A DNA stretch of 64,000 nucleotides, from positions 257,485 through 321,484 of the forward strand of contig KB311872.1 of NCBI GenBank assembly GCA_000328365.1, written 5' to 3'. This DNA comes from Capitella teleta. Its lineage: Eukaryota; Annelida; Polychaeta; Capitellidae. This document shows positions 27,419 to 39,077 of the stretch, in pieces. The position numbers were made by a program, and so were the translations under genes. Each line of letters starts with the position of its first letter. Position 1 is the first letter of the stretch. Below the pieces are notes generated by a model. The model saw only the letters and a program-made list of their open reading frames with translations. It was not told the DNA's origin and ran no database searches.

Positions 27419-27539
27419 TACAGAGTGGGCCAAAAGTAGTCTAGCTACTCCATGTTATCGAATTCATTGCTTTTTAATGGCACTGCGTTTCGATTAGAAA
27501 GTTTTACAATACAGATCACGGTATAGAAACCACTCTGTA
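27419..27539. mobile_element. Possible mariner-type MITE, 117 bp
   Basis: The segment 27421-27537 starts CAGAGTGGGCCAAAAGTAGT and ends with CCACTCTG, an 8-bp terminal inverted repeat, and is flanked on both sides by TA, the Tc1/mariner target. The first 33 bp recur, 31 of 33 identical, at 48980. The right inverted repeat is short, so the far boundary is tentative. There is no coding capacity. Confidence 0.45.
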
Positions 27540-30500
27540 TACTGTAATTTTAGATGTTAACATCAGCCAGTTCCAAACTAGTGATCTCCCGTTCGGCTTT
27601 AAAGCTTATCACTCCACAGCAACTTGTTATTTTATGTTGCACGAAGTCCTAGAATATTACGCTTGTAATAATTCACCTGCTTATATGGTTATGAAAACGT
27701 GTGAATATTTTGAATTTTTTTTTTTCTTTGAGGGGGGGTGATTTATTCACGAGAAGACCGTTCATTCAACTAAGGAGGGAGCTGCATCGGGATAGACGAG
27801 TCGATCATGCATCTTGCCGACTGTATATCCCTAATAAACAATACGTGGGCCAATATACATGTGCATCTTTAAACCTCAGGATTTGACCACAACAGGACAA
27901 CCACAGTGCATGTTGAATGTGGTTTTATATACATTGTAATTGTATTCAGTGTTATATTCAAACAGACGCATATTATTATTTATTAATTATTTATTATTTA
28001 GTTCGTGAAAGGCGTTACCTGAAAAATCTACATTCCCATTACGGTATTAAATTCCAAAGATACATGAAAAGGTAAATCATTTCACCAGAATCACTCCTGT
28101 TACCATGCTGTCAATGTCGATTGCCAATGTCACTTTTCAGACGTGTAAATATATTTCCCTCTCATAATTATAACGGACATCTTCATTATCTTATCAAAAA
28201 CCAGCAATGATTGCGAGCCTCTAAATGATTATTCAAAATATATTATAATTAAGGGATAAGTCACGAGAAGGAGGTGATTATGCTAGGGTTGATCATGTTC
28301 AAGTGAATGTGGTGCCAAATAACCGACGAGACGAAGTCGAGTTCGGTTGTTTGGCTGCACATTTATGAGAACAATATCAACCCTAGCATAAGCATCGAGT
28401 TCCAAGTGACTTAATCCGATTATACCACGAAAATTACCTTGAAAACAATCATTTACTTCGGTAAACTGTTGCGACTGCCTGTTCATTGATGTTGTCACCG
28501 TCTATTATTACGCACCAGGAAGAGGTGTCAGAGCTCACAGATTATCAATATTCATGTAATCATAATGCGAGGAGTGATAAAAGCGTTATGATTATGATTA
28601 GGAACATTGGGAAAAAAAAGATGATCGAGTCACAATAGGGTGAAGCTGCATTCATCAGTTATAATTATATCGCTTTTAATGTAATTTCATTCAGATTGTT
28701 TTAGTTTCATTACAACTGTGGTTTTGGTACGTTAAATGTAAACTATATTTTCAAGTTCAGTCGAAAACTATGTCTTATTTTCATGAAAAAAAACATCAAA
28801 GAATTGAAAATAACAAACACAAAGAAAAAAACAATTAAAAAAAACTAGAGTATTCATTTATGGTTGATGTCAAACGTTATGCTTGCTCCAGCGGCAAAAT
28901 GCTCCCGAATTGCTCGGCCATCTTCGATATTCGATATTAGCGTAAACTTAATCCTCGCGAAATAAGCCAATTTGTTTTTTCTAAAATATAACAAGGTTGT
29001 CGTCACAATTAGCTTTATCGCCAACTTCATTATTCGCCATCATAACTGAGTACGTAGTTCGTATTTGGCCTGTTTCCGCAGACGCAGAGCTGGATTTCGT
29101 AAACGCTGAAACTTTATACCGTTTTTATTTTGATTTACTCGAATGAAGCAATACATGTCAAATTTGAATATATCATTATACACGTAATATTTGGTTTCTG
29201 ATCTCTGTTAATCCTTTAAAGTCGAGAAACATACGGCACTTGTCAGACCCTCGACTTGATGACCTTTTGAGTCAAGCAGACATGACAAAATTTTACTTAT
29301 CGCGATGTTCATCCCCCACTTCGTACATTTATTGCATATTTTCACAACATATAAATTAAATCCTAACGTTTCTCTCACATTTGATATTAATTCTGGTGGT
29401 GGTACGCATTATTGCCGACTGAAAATCGAGTCGACGCCATCGTGCAGACAATCTTTGCGCTATTCTTCCGCATGGCTTATTTTAACGCATATGTGATCAT
29501 GACGTCCAATGAGCGGAGGCGTTATGAAATTGCATTTTGAGACTTTAACATTAGGTAAATGGCGAAAGTGATCTATGCTCTGTATTTATTTATACGCGTT
29601 ATTAATTAATGCACGAATTGACTGACGTAGTGACTCCAGTACTACATCAATTATGCACTAGTTGGATGGTAAGCTCCAAGCTCGTAATAACGAAGACTCG
29701 ACCAATCACTTCATATTGGCTTTAATTTACCTTCAGCAAAATATTCCAAGTAATGTATTCAAAAATAACAAAGTTCCAAGAAAGTGTTTTTAGTAAATGG
29801 TTAGCACGGGATGAGTGAGCGCGTGAGAGAGAGGTGTAGAGATGTGTCGGCGTAGAGGATCAGTGTTCATGGAAAATATTCGTGTCTTATATACTAGAAC
29901 CATGGATGTGGGGCAGCCTGTGTTTCTAATAGGAAATGCAGTAGATCGGTGCCTTCCAGGTATTTGCTATCTGACAGTGATGGATGCGCTTGCTTCCCGG
30001 TTCTTTGTTCTCAGCGAACTTCTGACCGCCAGTATTCGCTAATTGCATCTTGGCCTTTTGACCTCTCGGTCAGTATTCGTTGATTGCCTCTGGAGAGATG
30101 GAAGCAATCCCGTGCACGCTCTGTCCGAAGGTCTATACAGGCATAGGTAGAATTTATATAATCATAATTACATATGCTATAATGAAACATCGTGTAAAGT
30201 AGTTAGAAGCATCCACGTAATCTTAACACGAATCAATCACTCAAATGCACAAGGCTGATTGGCTGACAGACTCACTGAGTGGTATAATATATTATACAGC
30301 TTGTGAGATTGCAATTAACCCACTGTTTCCCAATTAGTCTTAACCCGCTGTCAGGTTATGATCATTGCGATTCGGGATGCGCATCAACAAAACCGGAAGT
30401 CAAATCCGCGGGAGCTCCGGACCGGATGTCAGATGCGCATTGCTTCATATTTTGTGAGCAACCTCGATTTCTATCTGTGTGGAATTCCCAGCACATTAAA

Positions 30501-32735
30501 ACGCGACGTTGTTGTCAATAGCCCATACTGTCCTGCACATGCTCTCATACATAGCCTAGAATAGTTTTCTCCTAAAAGCATTCCCACAGTGAATCATATT
30601 CGTACGTAGGCTCTATATGTGAATTTAAGAAGACAATGACCCAGTGACCCAGTTTCCTGACCTTTCATTCAATTGGAGTCAAATGAACGCTATGATAAAC
30701 ATTGATTCTGAATAACCCCAAATGACCGCTGGGCATTCGAAGTAACAACATCCTGTTTCTATTCATATCCTGCTTTGTTATCTAGAAGCAATCGGTGTAT
30801 TATTTTGATAATATATGTACTATACTCGTGTTGTGAAATCTTATTCTTATTCTTATTTTAATAGTATGAACTGATAAATGGCTTTACATTGCACTACCCA
30901 GCTACTATAAGGCAAGAAATACCTGCGAATAAAACCCCTGACTTTGAAGAAGTTAATCACCCAATTTTTGTGACCTTTTTATGTAGGAGAATATCATGAA
31001 ATTATATCCCCATGGGTGATTTACTCATCAGAACAAAATGGGCTAAAACAGAGACGAGTATCTTTGAGAGGGCGGTTACCATGATAAAGAGGACTGAGTA
31101 AGCCTATATGCACTAGTTCTGAGTCGGTAATAACTTATTTATCTTCTCCAGTTTACGCGTTGTCTCACCGAGAGCAATGCAGTTTATTGCAATATACTGC
31201 TGATCATTTTTTCTTCAGGTGGGCATATCACATGAACACAGTTGTGAGTTATTTTCTCACTGTGAAAGTAACATCGCAATCTGTGAGAAGATTTAAGACG
31301 TTTACGTTACTCACGGTGGGAATTTTATTATTCTCGTGTGATAAACACAGTTGCAAGTCTTTCGAGTCTTTAACGTGCAGAGCGATAAAAATGTGGTTCG
31401 TTCATTTTAGGTAGTATACAGCATGTGTGACTTTGCATTCGAGAGCTTGATATCGGAGAGAAGGAATTTCATATGTGAATATCTATAATATATAACTACA
31501 ATAATATATCAATCATTTTCCAAGAACTTCTTTGTGATATTCAATAGAATTGTGATTCCTTTACCCTCCATAGGAGTTAACATCGATCGTAGCTTCAGTC
31601 TTCATCCAAATAAGAAATACTTTAACTGACTTCCCTGTCAACCTTCCTAGACCGCGTTTGATAACCAAAATAAAACATTGGGGTCATTATTTTTAGCTGC
31701 AACTTCAGTCTCACAATATTTACCCGAAGCATATTTACCTTACCCTTTTATAACTATATAACTCGTTTGATGTGGAGGAATAATAATGCTATTCCTCATT
31801 GTTTCAAGTTATTCCATCATAAACAGCTAGACACCCGTGCACCGTATATCTTCAATATATTCTACATAGACAACCGCAGCTCTATCAATACCTTTATCTC
31901 ATGCATGCAAAATTCAAACCACAGTGGCCAAAATATTCGTAGATTACTGAGGCACCCGCAATCAGGCGAAGAGTGTCGAAATCTCGGGTCAACGTAGGTC
32001 ACTCGGCCTGATACGAAGAGAAAGCTTCTTCGTAATAACCTGCAACCTTAGTGTACCTCTCAGCAATGCTCATTTGTTGATTCTAACAGGTTAATCGTTG
32101 TGCACTATACTTCAAAGGAACAATAATTATGCGGTTGTAAACCTTCTCAGTTGCGTTTTTTGTTTGCATCTTTGGCGTACCTTGATTAAATAAGTGTCAT
32201 ACAGTTGATTATAGGACTTCAAATGTTTATGCATTTGTATGGTTTTTTTTTATGGCATCATCGGTGAATGCGCATAGCTGACATAATTGAGCTATGCTCA
32301 CGACAAACCGAGTTAGTCAATATTATTGGCATACGAATAAATATTTGTGGTCACAAAACATTAAAATATCTGAAACTCTCAGCGAACCTTGATATTGACA
32401 ATCAAACTAGCTAGATAAACCATATCTTTAATCAATATCCGTAATTAATTATTCGTGTGGTCAAGAAGTGCTTACTGTTTTAATCAAGATCCAGGTTTAT
32501 CGATGAAGTACCAAAAAAAAAAAATAATAATAATAGTATTTGAAATGAATATAAATGAATGCGCTATCAATTTAATGAGGATTAAGTAAAACAATACACA
32601 ATTAAGTTGGTCACAATAAATAACAGAATACAATATCAGGACAGATATTATCGCATGCAGGGTTTGAAAACAACAAAAGAACGTATACTTTACTCGTATA
32701 AGGTATACCGTCTTTGAAACAATACTGATGGCTAA
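27540..32735. other. Noncoding stretch
   Basis: No supported gene in about 5.2 kb between the two receptor paralogues. A poly-T/G run lies at 27714-27740 and an A-rich run at 32512-32535. Open frames are short and unlike known proteins. Confidence 0.45.
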
Positions 32736-32828
32736 CGATAATCGGTGATATGACGTCATACCTATGCGTTGCTCTCGTTGGTCGATAATCGGGATATGAC
32801 GTCATACCTATGCGTTGCTCTCATTGGT
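32736..32828. repeat. 46/47-bp tandem duplication with CRE and CCAAT motifs, overlapping a stop codon
   Basis: Two adjacent units, 32736-32782 (47 bp) and 32783-32828 (46 bp), differ by one inserted T and one G/A change, so the duplication is recent. Each contains the perfect CRE palindrome TGACGTCA (32751-32758 and 32797-32804) and an inverted CCAAT-like element (GTTGG or ATTGG). The right-hand unit contains the last six codons plus stop of the receptor 2 gene (32808-32828), so the left-hand unit repeats that coding end just downstream of the real stop. Confidence 0.9.
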
Positions 32829-33860
32829 CGAATGCCAGACGTTAACGGCATAGCTTTCGTGTTGCTTCCCGTGATATTTACGACAGCACAATCTCTTGGC
32901 TCCTGTCCTGAACTCGTGGAGGGAGAAGACGTAAATGATAGGGTTCACCACAGTGTTGCCCACTGCAAAAATCACACAGAAATAGTACATGTTGTCAGCA
33001 AAGTTCACATTAGCGCCAGCGCTGTAGGCGACGAGGTAGAAGTTGTACGGAGACCACGTGATGAAGAAGGCGACCCCTAGTGCTATTGCTGTTCGCGTCA
33101 GTCGTAACTGCGCTGTCTGTATGGATTCTAACATCCCAATGGAAGGAGTAGCTTTGCTATTACCTGAACCGCTGGACGTGAGCTTAACTCGTGAGCTCAA
33201 CTTTCGCAGCATTGTAGCATAAAAGTAAACAATTATCACAACTGGACTAAAGTAGGTCACAACCGTTGTGACCACACTGTAGATATTCTGCGCTGCCAGG
33301 CTGTCCAAAAAGTAGGTCACATAACAGGCATTGCGACCCAGTTTGGACATGGATATAAATGGTGCGTTGATGACGACACCGATGACCCAACATACGACTA
33401 TGATTGGGATGAACTTGCTCCTGGATGCAAGGCTCTTATAGGTCATCGGGTGGACGATTGCGATGTATCGTTCGCCGGACAGAGCCACCGTGTTGCACAC
33501 AGCGGCGTGAAGTGCCGAGTATATGATGAACTCTGACCAGATAGCTCGACAGTAGAATTGACCTGAAGAACCACTGAGTCTCACGTGCAGGTATTCGAGC
33601 AGGTAGAATACGAGGACGTTGGCAGTGCTTACTGTATCCATGATGCACTGACTGAGCAGAAAAGTCACGCTGATTTTCTTTCGTAATTTCTTCGTTGAGA
33701 GTATTACCGCCAACACAAAACAGTTCATGCTGAACCCTATGCTAGCGACACTGGTGATTATGAGTGTGTAAACTGGGACGTCGTTCCTTGAACCAATCCT
33801 ACTGGCTTCGACGCTCGTGTAGGGCTGCTCCGTCGTGGAACGATCGTATGTGTCGTTCAT
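32808..33860 (-). CDS. Orphan rhodopsin-like (class A) GPCR, paralogue 2
   Basis: This 350-aa receptor is colinear with the one at 10092 and about 70% identical by eye, with one 2-residue insertion in the third intracellular loop (near 234-240). It shows N-glycosylation at N2 (NDT), TM1 N46, TM2 D75, C104 and C179, E130-R131-Y132, W158, W269-S-P271 in TM6, N306-P-I-I-Y310 in TM7 and Cys pair C325-C326 after helix 8. Conservation is strongest in TM1-TM4 and in the WxPYNFYL part of TM6. It is weakest in the N-terminus, second and third extracellular loops and the C-terminal tail. The ATG at 33860 is the only sensible start and lies 8 nt after a splice acceptor. It is transcribed toward paralogue 1. 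Its stop codon sits inside a recent tandem duplication. Ligand unknown. Confidence 0.95.
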   Translation of the reverse strand: MNDTYDRSTTEQPYTSVEASRIGSRNDVPVYTLIITSVASIGFSMNCFVLAVILSTKKLRKKISVTFLLSQCIMDTVSTANVLVFYLLEYLHVRLSGSSGQFYCRAIWSEFIIYSALHAAVCNTVALSGERYIAIVHPMTYKSLASRSKFIPIIVVCWVIGVVINAPFISMSKLGRNACYVTYFLDSLAAQNIYSVVTTVVTYFSPVVIIVYFYATMLRKLSSRVKLTSSGSGNSKATPSIGMLESIQTAQLRLTRTAIALGVAFFITWSPYNFYLVAYSAGANVNFADNMYYFCVIFAVGNTVVNPIIYVFSLHEFRTGAKRLCCRKYHGKQHESYAVNVWHSTNESNA

Positions 33861-33900
33861 TGCGCTGTCTGAAAAAGAAGTGGGAAAGTTAAGTTAATGT
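33861..33900 (-). promoter_or_regulatory. 5'UTR intron 3' splice site of receptor 2
   Basis: On the minus strand a pyrimidine tract and CAG end at 33869, leaving 8 nt before the ATG, with CTTAACT (33893-33887) as probable branch site. Spacing from CTTAACT to the AG is the same as upstream of receptor 1. This supports a shared 5'UTR intron inherited from the common ancestor of the pair. Confidence 0.6.
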
Positions 33901-35357
33901 TTAGAGTTGATAATAGGTAATATTTCTACGTGTATGTCTTGTGCTGAGGCGCATACAGAGAGGGAAAGAAAATTAATCATAACATTTTATCACACCCTTC
34001 AATGAGTATGTTTTATATTTTTAAATACATCGTTTCTCACTCTGGTATTCAGCTTGAAAATATCTTTATAATATGGGGTCTCGTAGATTCGAGTTTTATT
34101 GGCAAACCGAACCTTTCTGGCCACGGTCACACAAAGATTGAAACACAAAAGAAAGCAATGAAATATAAATCACTTTAACAATAGGACAAATGAAGAAGAA
34201 AAGGCATGAGGTCCATACACACACTGATATAAACGAACGGGTGAAAACAATTTTGGCTGACATCTGATACCATCAATAACATGTGCCCTGAATGCTCCAA
34301 GACCAAGGACATTGAGCTTAGCAGATTTGACGGTTGGCCGATGAAAATAATAGCCACATTTGACAGTAAAATTGGTTCATGGTAACCGTATTGCTCGATT
34401 CAACGCAATCGGAGTATTTACTGATTATATAATGTTAATAATAATACAAAACGTCATATTCCGATTGTGTTGATTTGTCTTATTCGTGAATTCGTGATTC
34501 ATCATGTGAAGTTTGTAAACATACTTTTTTATGTTTGAGCAAAGTTCCTACACACGCTCCAATGGAAACGAATAGGAGCACAACATGGGATTAATATTAT
34601 GTATTCTGTAGAGATCTAAAAATATCTGGTAATGATTGATTATCTGTTGCAGGAAACATCTCGATTGCAGATTTTTACACTAAAAATAAACGTGAATACC
34701 TGTCTGTTGAAGGTATTAATCAACCAAGGTGTATTCTCCCATTGTAACTCAAGTTATATCAATTACGAGGTGGAAGAAGTCACTTTTAACACGGATCCAC
34801 ACACGCAGCAATCACAGAGACACATTACCTTTCAGTGACTTTTAAGATTATTGTATAATCCTTAATTCCAATGTATCCACCAGTAGACTACCACTCTCAT
34901 TTGCCAAGAGGTGCAGCCATGCTCTGAACCGCGGTTGCCCAGAGTGTGAGACTCTCGAACAGAGCCCTGCATTTAATGCGCAAAGCTCAACACATGAACT
35001 TCTGTTGTGACTGGGTATATTAATGCATCTTATGCTCTGTAGCAGGTGATTGGGTAATAGACTCATGGGTACACGACAGAAATGTTTGCGCTTTACTCTG
35101 TAATTGCCGAGGGTCACACAGTTCAGTGGGGGCTTTGTATGATTCAGGTCATTGCGTGGGGTAGAAAAGTTGAGAAGAACTGATACTTTTACTGGTTTAT
35201 TCAGTTGCTTCATCTGCTGATGTCACTCTTCAGAGGTATCTTCAGTCATCTATCGCTCAGAATGTCTGAAAACACGATTTCTCGACATCAGAGTAACATA
35301 CGTTGTCTGAATACCAGGTAATCGCGCCTAGAATACGGATACCGAAATATAAAACGC
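33901..35357. other. Upstream region of receptor 2; otherwise noncoding
   Basis: The upstream exon of receptor 2 is probably here or further right, but was not found. A minus-strand 121-codon frame at 34848-35213 follows a segment near 35160-35240 that looks like a retroelement 3' end, but the family cannot be fixed. Nothing else is recognised. Confidence 0.35.
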
Positions 35358-35358
35358 A

Positions 35359-35454
<96 letters not shown>
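35358..35454. repeat. (AAT)n microsatellite, about 97 bp
   Basis: This is a pure AAT array directly continuing the tail of the minus-strand LINE derivative at 35455-35800 (minus-strand reading CTATATAAAATAAATTATT then TTA units). Confidence 0.98.
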
Positions 35455-35800
35455 TTATTTTATATAGCGTAAAATCAACATAAAATAATGTTCTCTAAAC
35501 GCTCGAACATTGGAAAAAACAATTAATAAAATACATAATACAAGGTAAAAAAAAAATGAAGTGCTGATTAAAAAGGTGTGTCTTTAAACGTGATTTAAAA
35601 TTGCTAATCGAAGTTGATGATCTAATGTTAAAAGGCAGTTGATTAAAAAGACGAGGTCCACCGTCATATTTGAGTCGATTGTGACGCCGATATTCTTTGC
35701 GTTCTTGGATGGAGCAACCATATAACCACATACATCGAGTGACTGAGGCTGAATTGAATGTTGATCGCGTTGGGTTTGTTGGATAGCACAGGGCATTCAA
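35455..35800 (-). mobile_element. Internally deleted LINE 3' end (CR1/L2-like)
   Basis: A minus-strand frame ends with LFNQLPFNIRSSTSISNFK and RLKTHLFNQHF, the conserved C-terminus of many CR1/L2/jockey-type LINE reverse transcriptase proteins, and is followed by a 3'UTR ending CGCTATATAAAATAAATTATT plus a TTA tail. Just upstream, in a different frame, lies APSKNAKNIGVTIDSN, the conserved segment found shortly after the RT palm domain in the same proteins. The thumb and connecting region normally between them is missing. The copy is therefore an internally deleted, out-of-frame derivative without function. Its 5' limit is approximate. Confidence 0.7.
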
Positions 35801-36865
35801 TGGATGGGGAACTAAATTTTAAGTGATGTTCTATTGACTCATAGCACCAATTGATAGCATTCCGTGCCAAAAACACCATGCCTGGATGCAAGCGTAAGGA
35901 AATAATGCATTCCGAATATCGGGGTTAGCATTGGGCCTATGGGAGAATGCCTCCTATACTTCGTAATGGAAGCCAAACGTCAGCTGAAGGCTTGCCGTGA
36001 TTGGTCCCGTTCCCCTCGTGAAGCTATCGATTTCAACCAATCAGAGCAGATCATCTTCGCCATAAAAGGACATCTTTGTTGTTTACGAAACGAAAGCGCA
36101 TGCGTGGTGCACTCTGGCTGACCTTTTTACTGTTTCAGAATGAGAAACATGGTAGGTGTCCTAGAAAATTGCCTGTTAAAATAAGAAAAATAGCGAAAAA
36201 TATTTTTTTTCGCGCCTGACTGGTGGCAAAATGATTATTCTATCTATTTCCGAAAAGAAAATAAAAAAATATCCAGGGGTTTAGTCGCAGGACACGCTGA
36301 TATGATGAGGCCCATTTTAAAAGATGGGGAACTCGGTGTTTCATCACAGCTGCTGACGTCACGCCTAGTTAGCAATATATCGCCCGCGAAATCGTTAGCG
36401 ATGACATTCCTTGTGTGGGCCAGGCATAGGAATCATTTATGGTGCATCAAATAACGACTCAAAGTTAATTTTTAACCAGTTCTCCCTCCCTTTCAGTTTT
36501 ACCGTTGGTCATTCTCAGATGATGTTCACTCATCCATGTTCCAACGGCTCGTACACATTTCTCCAGTACACCTTAATTGGAGCTTTTTCTCCGTTCATTT
36601 TCACGTGTATATTAACACGAAAATCATTGCTGTTGGGCTTATTTTTCCCATCTTTGCATGCATCAACTTGTTTACGGTCATGTTTCCATATTTTCCGCCA
36701 ATAAACAGCTTCTTGACCTTTTCAATACAACACACCAACAGGAATAAATTATGTTTGTTTTTCCGCAATGGTGAATGTATTCAACTAGCTTTGGGACGCA
36801 TCATTCCGATCATCAGAATCCAGTACATGTATATGGGTAACACGAATCAGAGTTTTGGGGAACAT
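35801..36865 (+). promoter_or_regulatory. Promoter-like stretch without an assigned gene
   Basis: The plus strand shows an inverted CCAAT box (ATTGG, 36000-36004), a direct CCAAT (36037-36041), a TATA-like CATAAAAGG (36061-36069) and, 290 bp on, a perfect CRE (36354-36361). Downstream frames at 36411-36871 are hydrophobic (97 and 111 codons) but match nothing I know and show no GPCR motifs. This could be a promoter for an undetected transcript or a chance cluster. Confidence 0.25.
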
Positions 36866-37126
36866 AAATAAATAAGTAAAATAAATTTATTCATAACAGT
36901 CCGTAAGGAGATGTGTTTTACGGTGGAAGATAGTAGCAACGTAACATTCCATCGTCGGTCGCCACAGTGCAGCGCCGAGAGTGCCGTGACCTGCCGGCGG
37001 GTAGGCAGAAGTCAAGTGCCATACCAAAGCACACAAGGTTGGTGGCTGGCTTCGAACCTCCAGTGGCCAGCGGCAAGCCCTTTCGAGGCGAGCACGCTAC
37101 AACCACTCGACAACCACCTCTCCTTT
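36866..37126 (-). mobile_element. tRNA-derived SINE, family A, copy 2
   Basis: On the minus strand it starts AAAGGAGAGGTGG at about 37126, has a slightly decayed A box and B box (GGTTCGAAGCC), then the GTGTGCTTTGGTATGGCACT motif, and is about 80% identical to copy 1 over the head. The last 150 bp differ completely from copy 1 and end in TGAATAAATTTATTTTAC. Same head, different tail: a distinct subfamily or a 3' truncation of copy 1. Confidence 0.8.
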
Positions 37127-38580
37127 AAATAGATATGCAGAAATAGTGAATTCAGTTTGTGTGAACTTGAATCCGTTCGACACCTCAGAAAGACCCGTTT
37201 TCATTTCATTATAATCATTCTTGTGGATTTTTTTTTCCATTTGCATTCGTCGTTGATATATGTGTTTAGTGAAGATGGACGGATCTGTCAGAGCCACCAT
37301 TATAAAATTGCGAATGGTTGGATTCGTTCGAGATAGTACACCACTCGTCGTGTGTATAACTACCAACTCCTCATTGTCATGAATAAAACACTAACTTTAG
37401 AAATACAGTATAATGTTTCGCGGTCCATTCCGCATTTGGCCGAAGTGTGAAAATAATCCTCACATACACGGCGATTGCAGACAACCTGTCCTATGTTTCC
37501 CTATGACGTACTAAATCTAACAGGGAAACTGTTACCCAAAGTGGACCATTTAGCGAACGAAGGAAATAGATATAAAATTCCTTTCTCTACAAAACATATT
37601 ATTCTCCTGTGAATCCACTAAAACAGCAGCCACGGCATATAAATATCCGCAGAATTCTCATACGGCTAGCATTCGTCCCGATTCTTAGTAAGGCTCTTCT
37701 CTCTACAATAGCAATCCGAATGTGGCATCACTTTTTTTCAGAGACGCAAACGCGGTATTTTTCCATGGCAACGGGGCGTAGTTTGAGACATTATAGTCAA
37801 AGAAATCTCAGTAGAGGATGTTACCCTACCGTGGGCTTTAATGTTATCACTTTCCAGTTGAGCACATGCGAGGTATGAGAATAATTTCAGAGTTCATAGA
37901 GTGATGCGACGTCGTGAAGTATCTGATCAAGGACGATTTAAGACATACCTGGTCGTTGAAGCTTAATATAAATAAACATGGAATAATGTTACCAATGAAT
38001 AGAAGAGTAATTATGGTCACAGTGTCTTTTTTATAACTATTTTTGAGAATAATGAGTGTTGATTTTAAGAGGGTGTAGTGCCCCGACCAAGCACCGAAAA
38101 CAACTCATTGGTTTATCCATGAACTGGGATTGAGCAGATATGTTCATGCAAGGGATTCCCCGTCTGCATTCACCAGTGTATATATACGAGGCATGCTCTT
38201 CAATAAAGACAGTGGATTCAGTGGATCTCAATTGACTTGTGTCCCTCATTGAGCTCCTACAAGTGAATGAGAGCAATATCACACTTGGTTTGAGCATCGG
38301 TGCAAAATCATCTCAATTATCGGTCTATAGAATATACATTTCATTCAGTCTGTAAGTTATCATTTACCGGTATAGCATTTCATTAATTCAGGCTTATAAT
38401 TGAAGATACGCCGCAAGCTTAATAATTATACGCAATCATATTGGAACACTTTGAAGTAAAAATCTTAAATCGTATAAAGTTAAAACCAATCTGCAGCTTC
38501 CAAATATTTTAATGGATTTGAATATATATGTTTTGTGAAACTTATCTTACATTGCATCATGAAGATGAAATAAAACCGGG
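37127..38580. other. Noncoding stretch
   Basis: I see no supported gene or repeat. Small open frames at 37609-37878 and 38037-38297 have no recognisable content. Confidence 0.45.
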
Positions 38581-38934
38581 TTAGACACGCTCGCTTTGCA
38601 TTTGATGCACCGCTTTGAGTTCAGGCATTCGTTGAGCTAACTGTAGAAGCGTCTTGAACATGGCCAACGACGATCTTTCATCGAGATGAAAATGAATCAT
38701 AATGTACGAATTTCATGAACGTTATGAATCGCTGTTGTTGCTGTAGAAGGCAATTCATAACGTCGTGATCGGTGGCGTGCCCAGTGAGGAACATCACAAC
38801 GTCTTCTAACGTGCCCTCTTTGTTATTGATGATGATGCCTTCGTAGTCGAGAGCATACAGTGGTGTTTGGCGTGCCCCAACCAGGAAGCGTAGAAATTAT
38901 GATGCTCCATCGACGCATTGGCCAGGTAGTTATG
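38581..38934 (-). pseudogene. Broken coding fragment, family unknown
   Basis: The minus strand carries three successive coding-like stretches in shifting frames: one with NYLANASMEHHNFYASWLG near its start, one with LDYEGIIINNKEGTLEDVV in the middle, and one with SLAMFKTLLQLAQRMPELK at the end before a stop at 38581. Codon use and amino-acid make-up look like real protein and unlike the surrounding random frames. It is a decayed gene or element fragment of about 115 residues with at least two frame changes. I do not recognise the family; a domesticated or transposon-encoded protein is possible. No LTR or inverted repeat is visible nearby. Confidence 0.55.
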
Positions 38935-39077
38935 TCAGTCTGTAAAATTAGGCCTATAAGTCAAATGAGGTTGATTGCGCACTCAACTCACTCGATTTCC
39001 TGAACATGTCAATTCCGTCGCCATGGCGAAAGACAATATTCATGTCTGCTGCTGAAGTCTTCCTCATACGATTGGCA

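Noticed and set aside
34848-35240. Retroelement 3' end (Penelope-like or LINE) on the minus strand
   Set aside because: The GAAGATACCTCTGAAGAG segment is suggestive, but no protein domain or matching copy is present in the window.
36411-36871. Additional GPCR or membrane-protein gene
   Set aside because: Frames are hydrophobic, but lack the TM3, TM6 and TM7 signatures and have no homologue I recognise.
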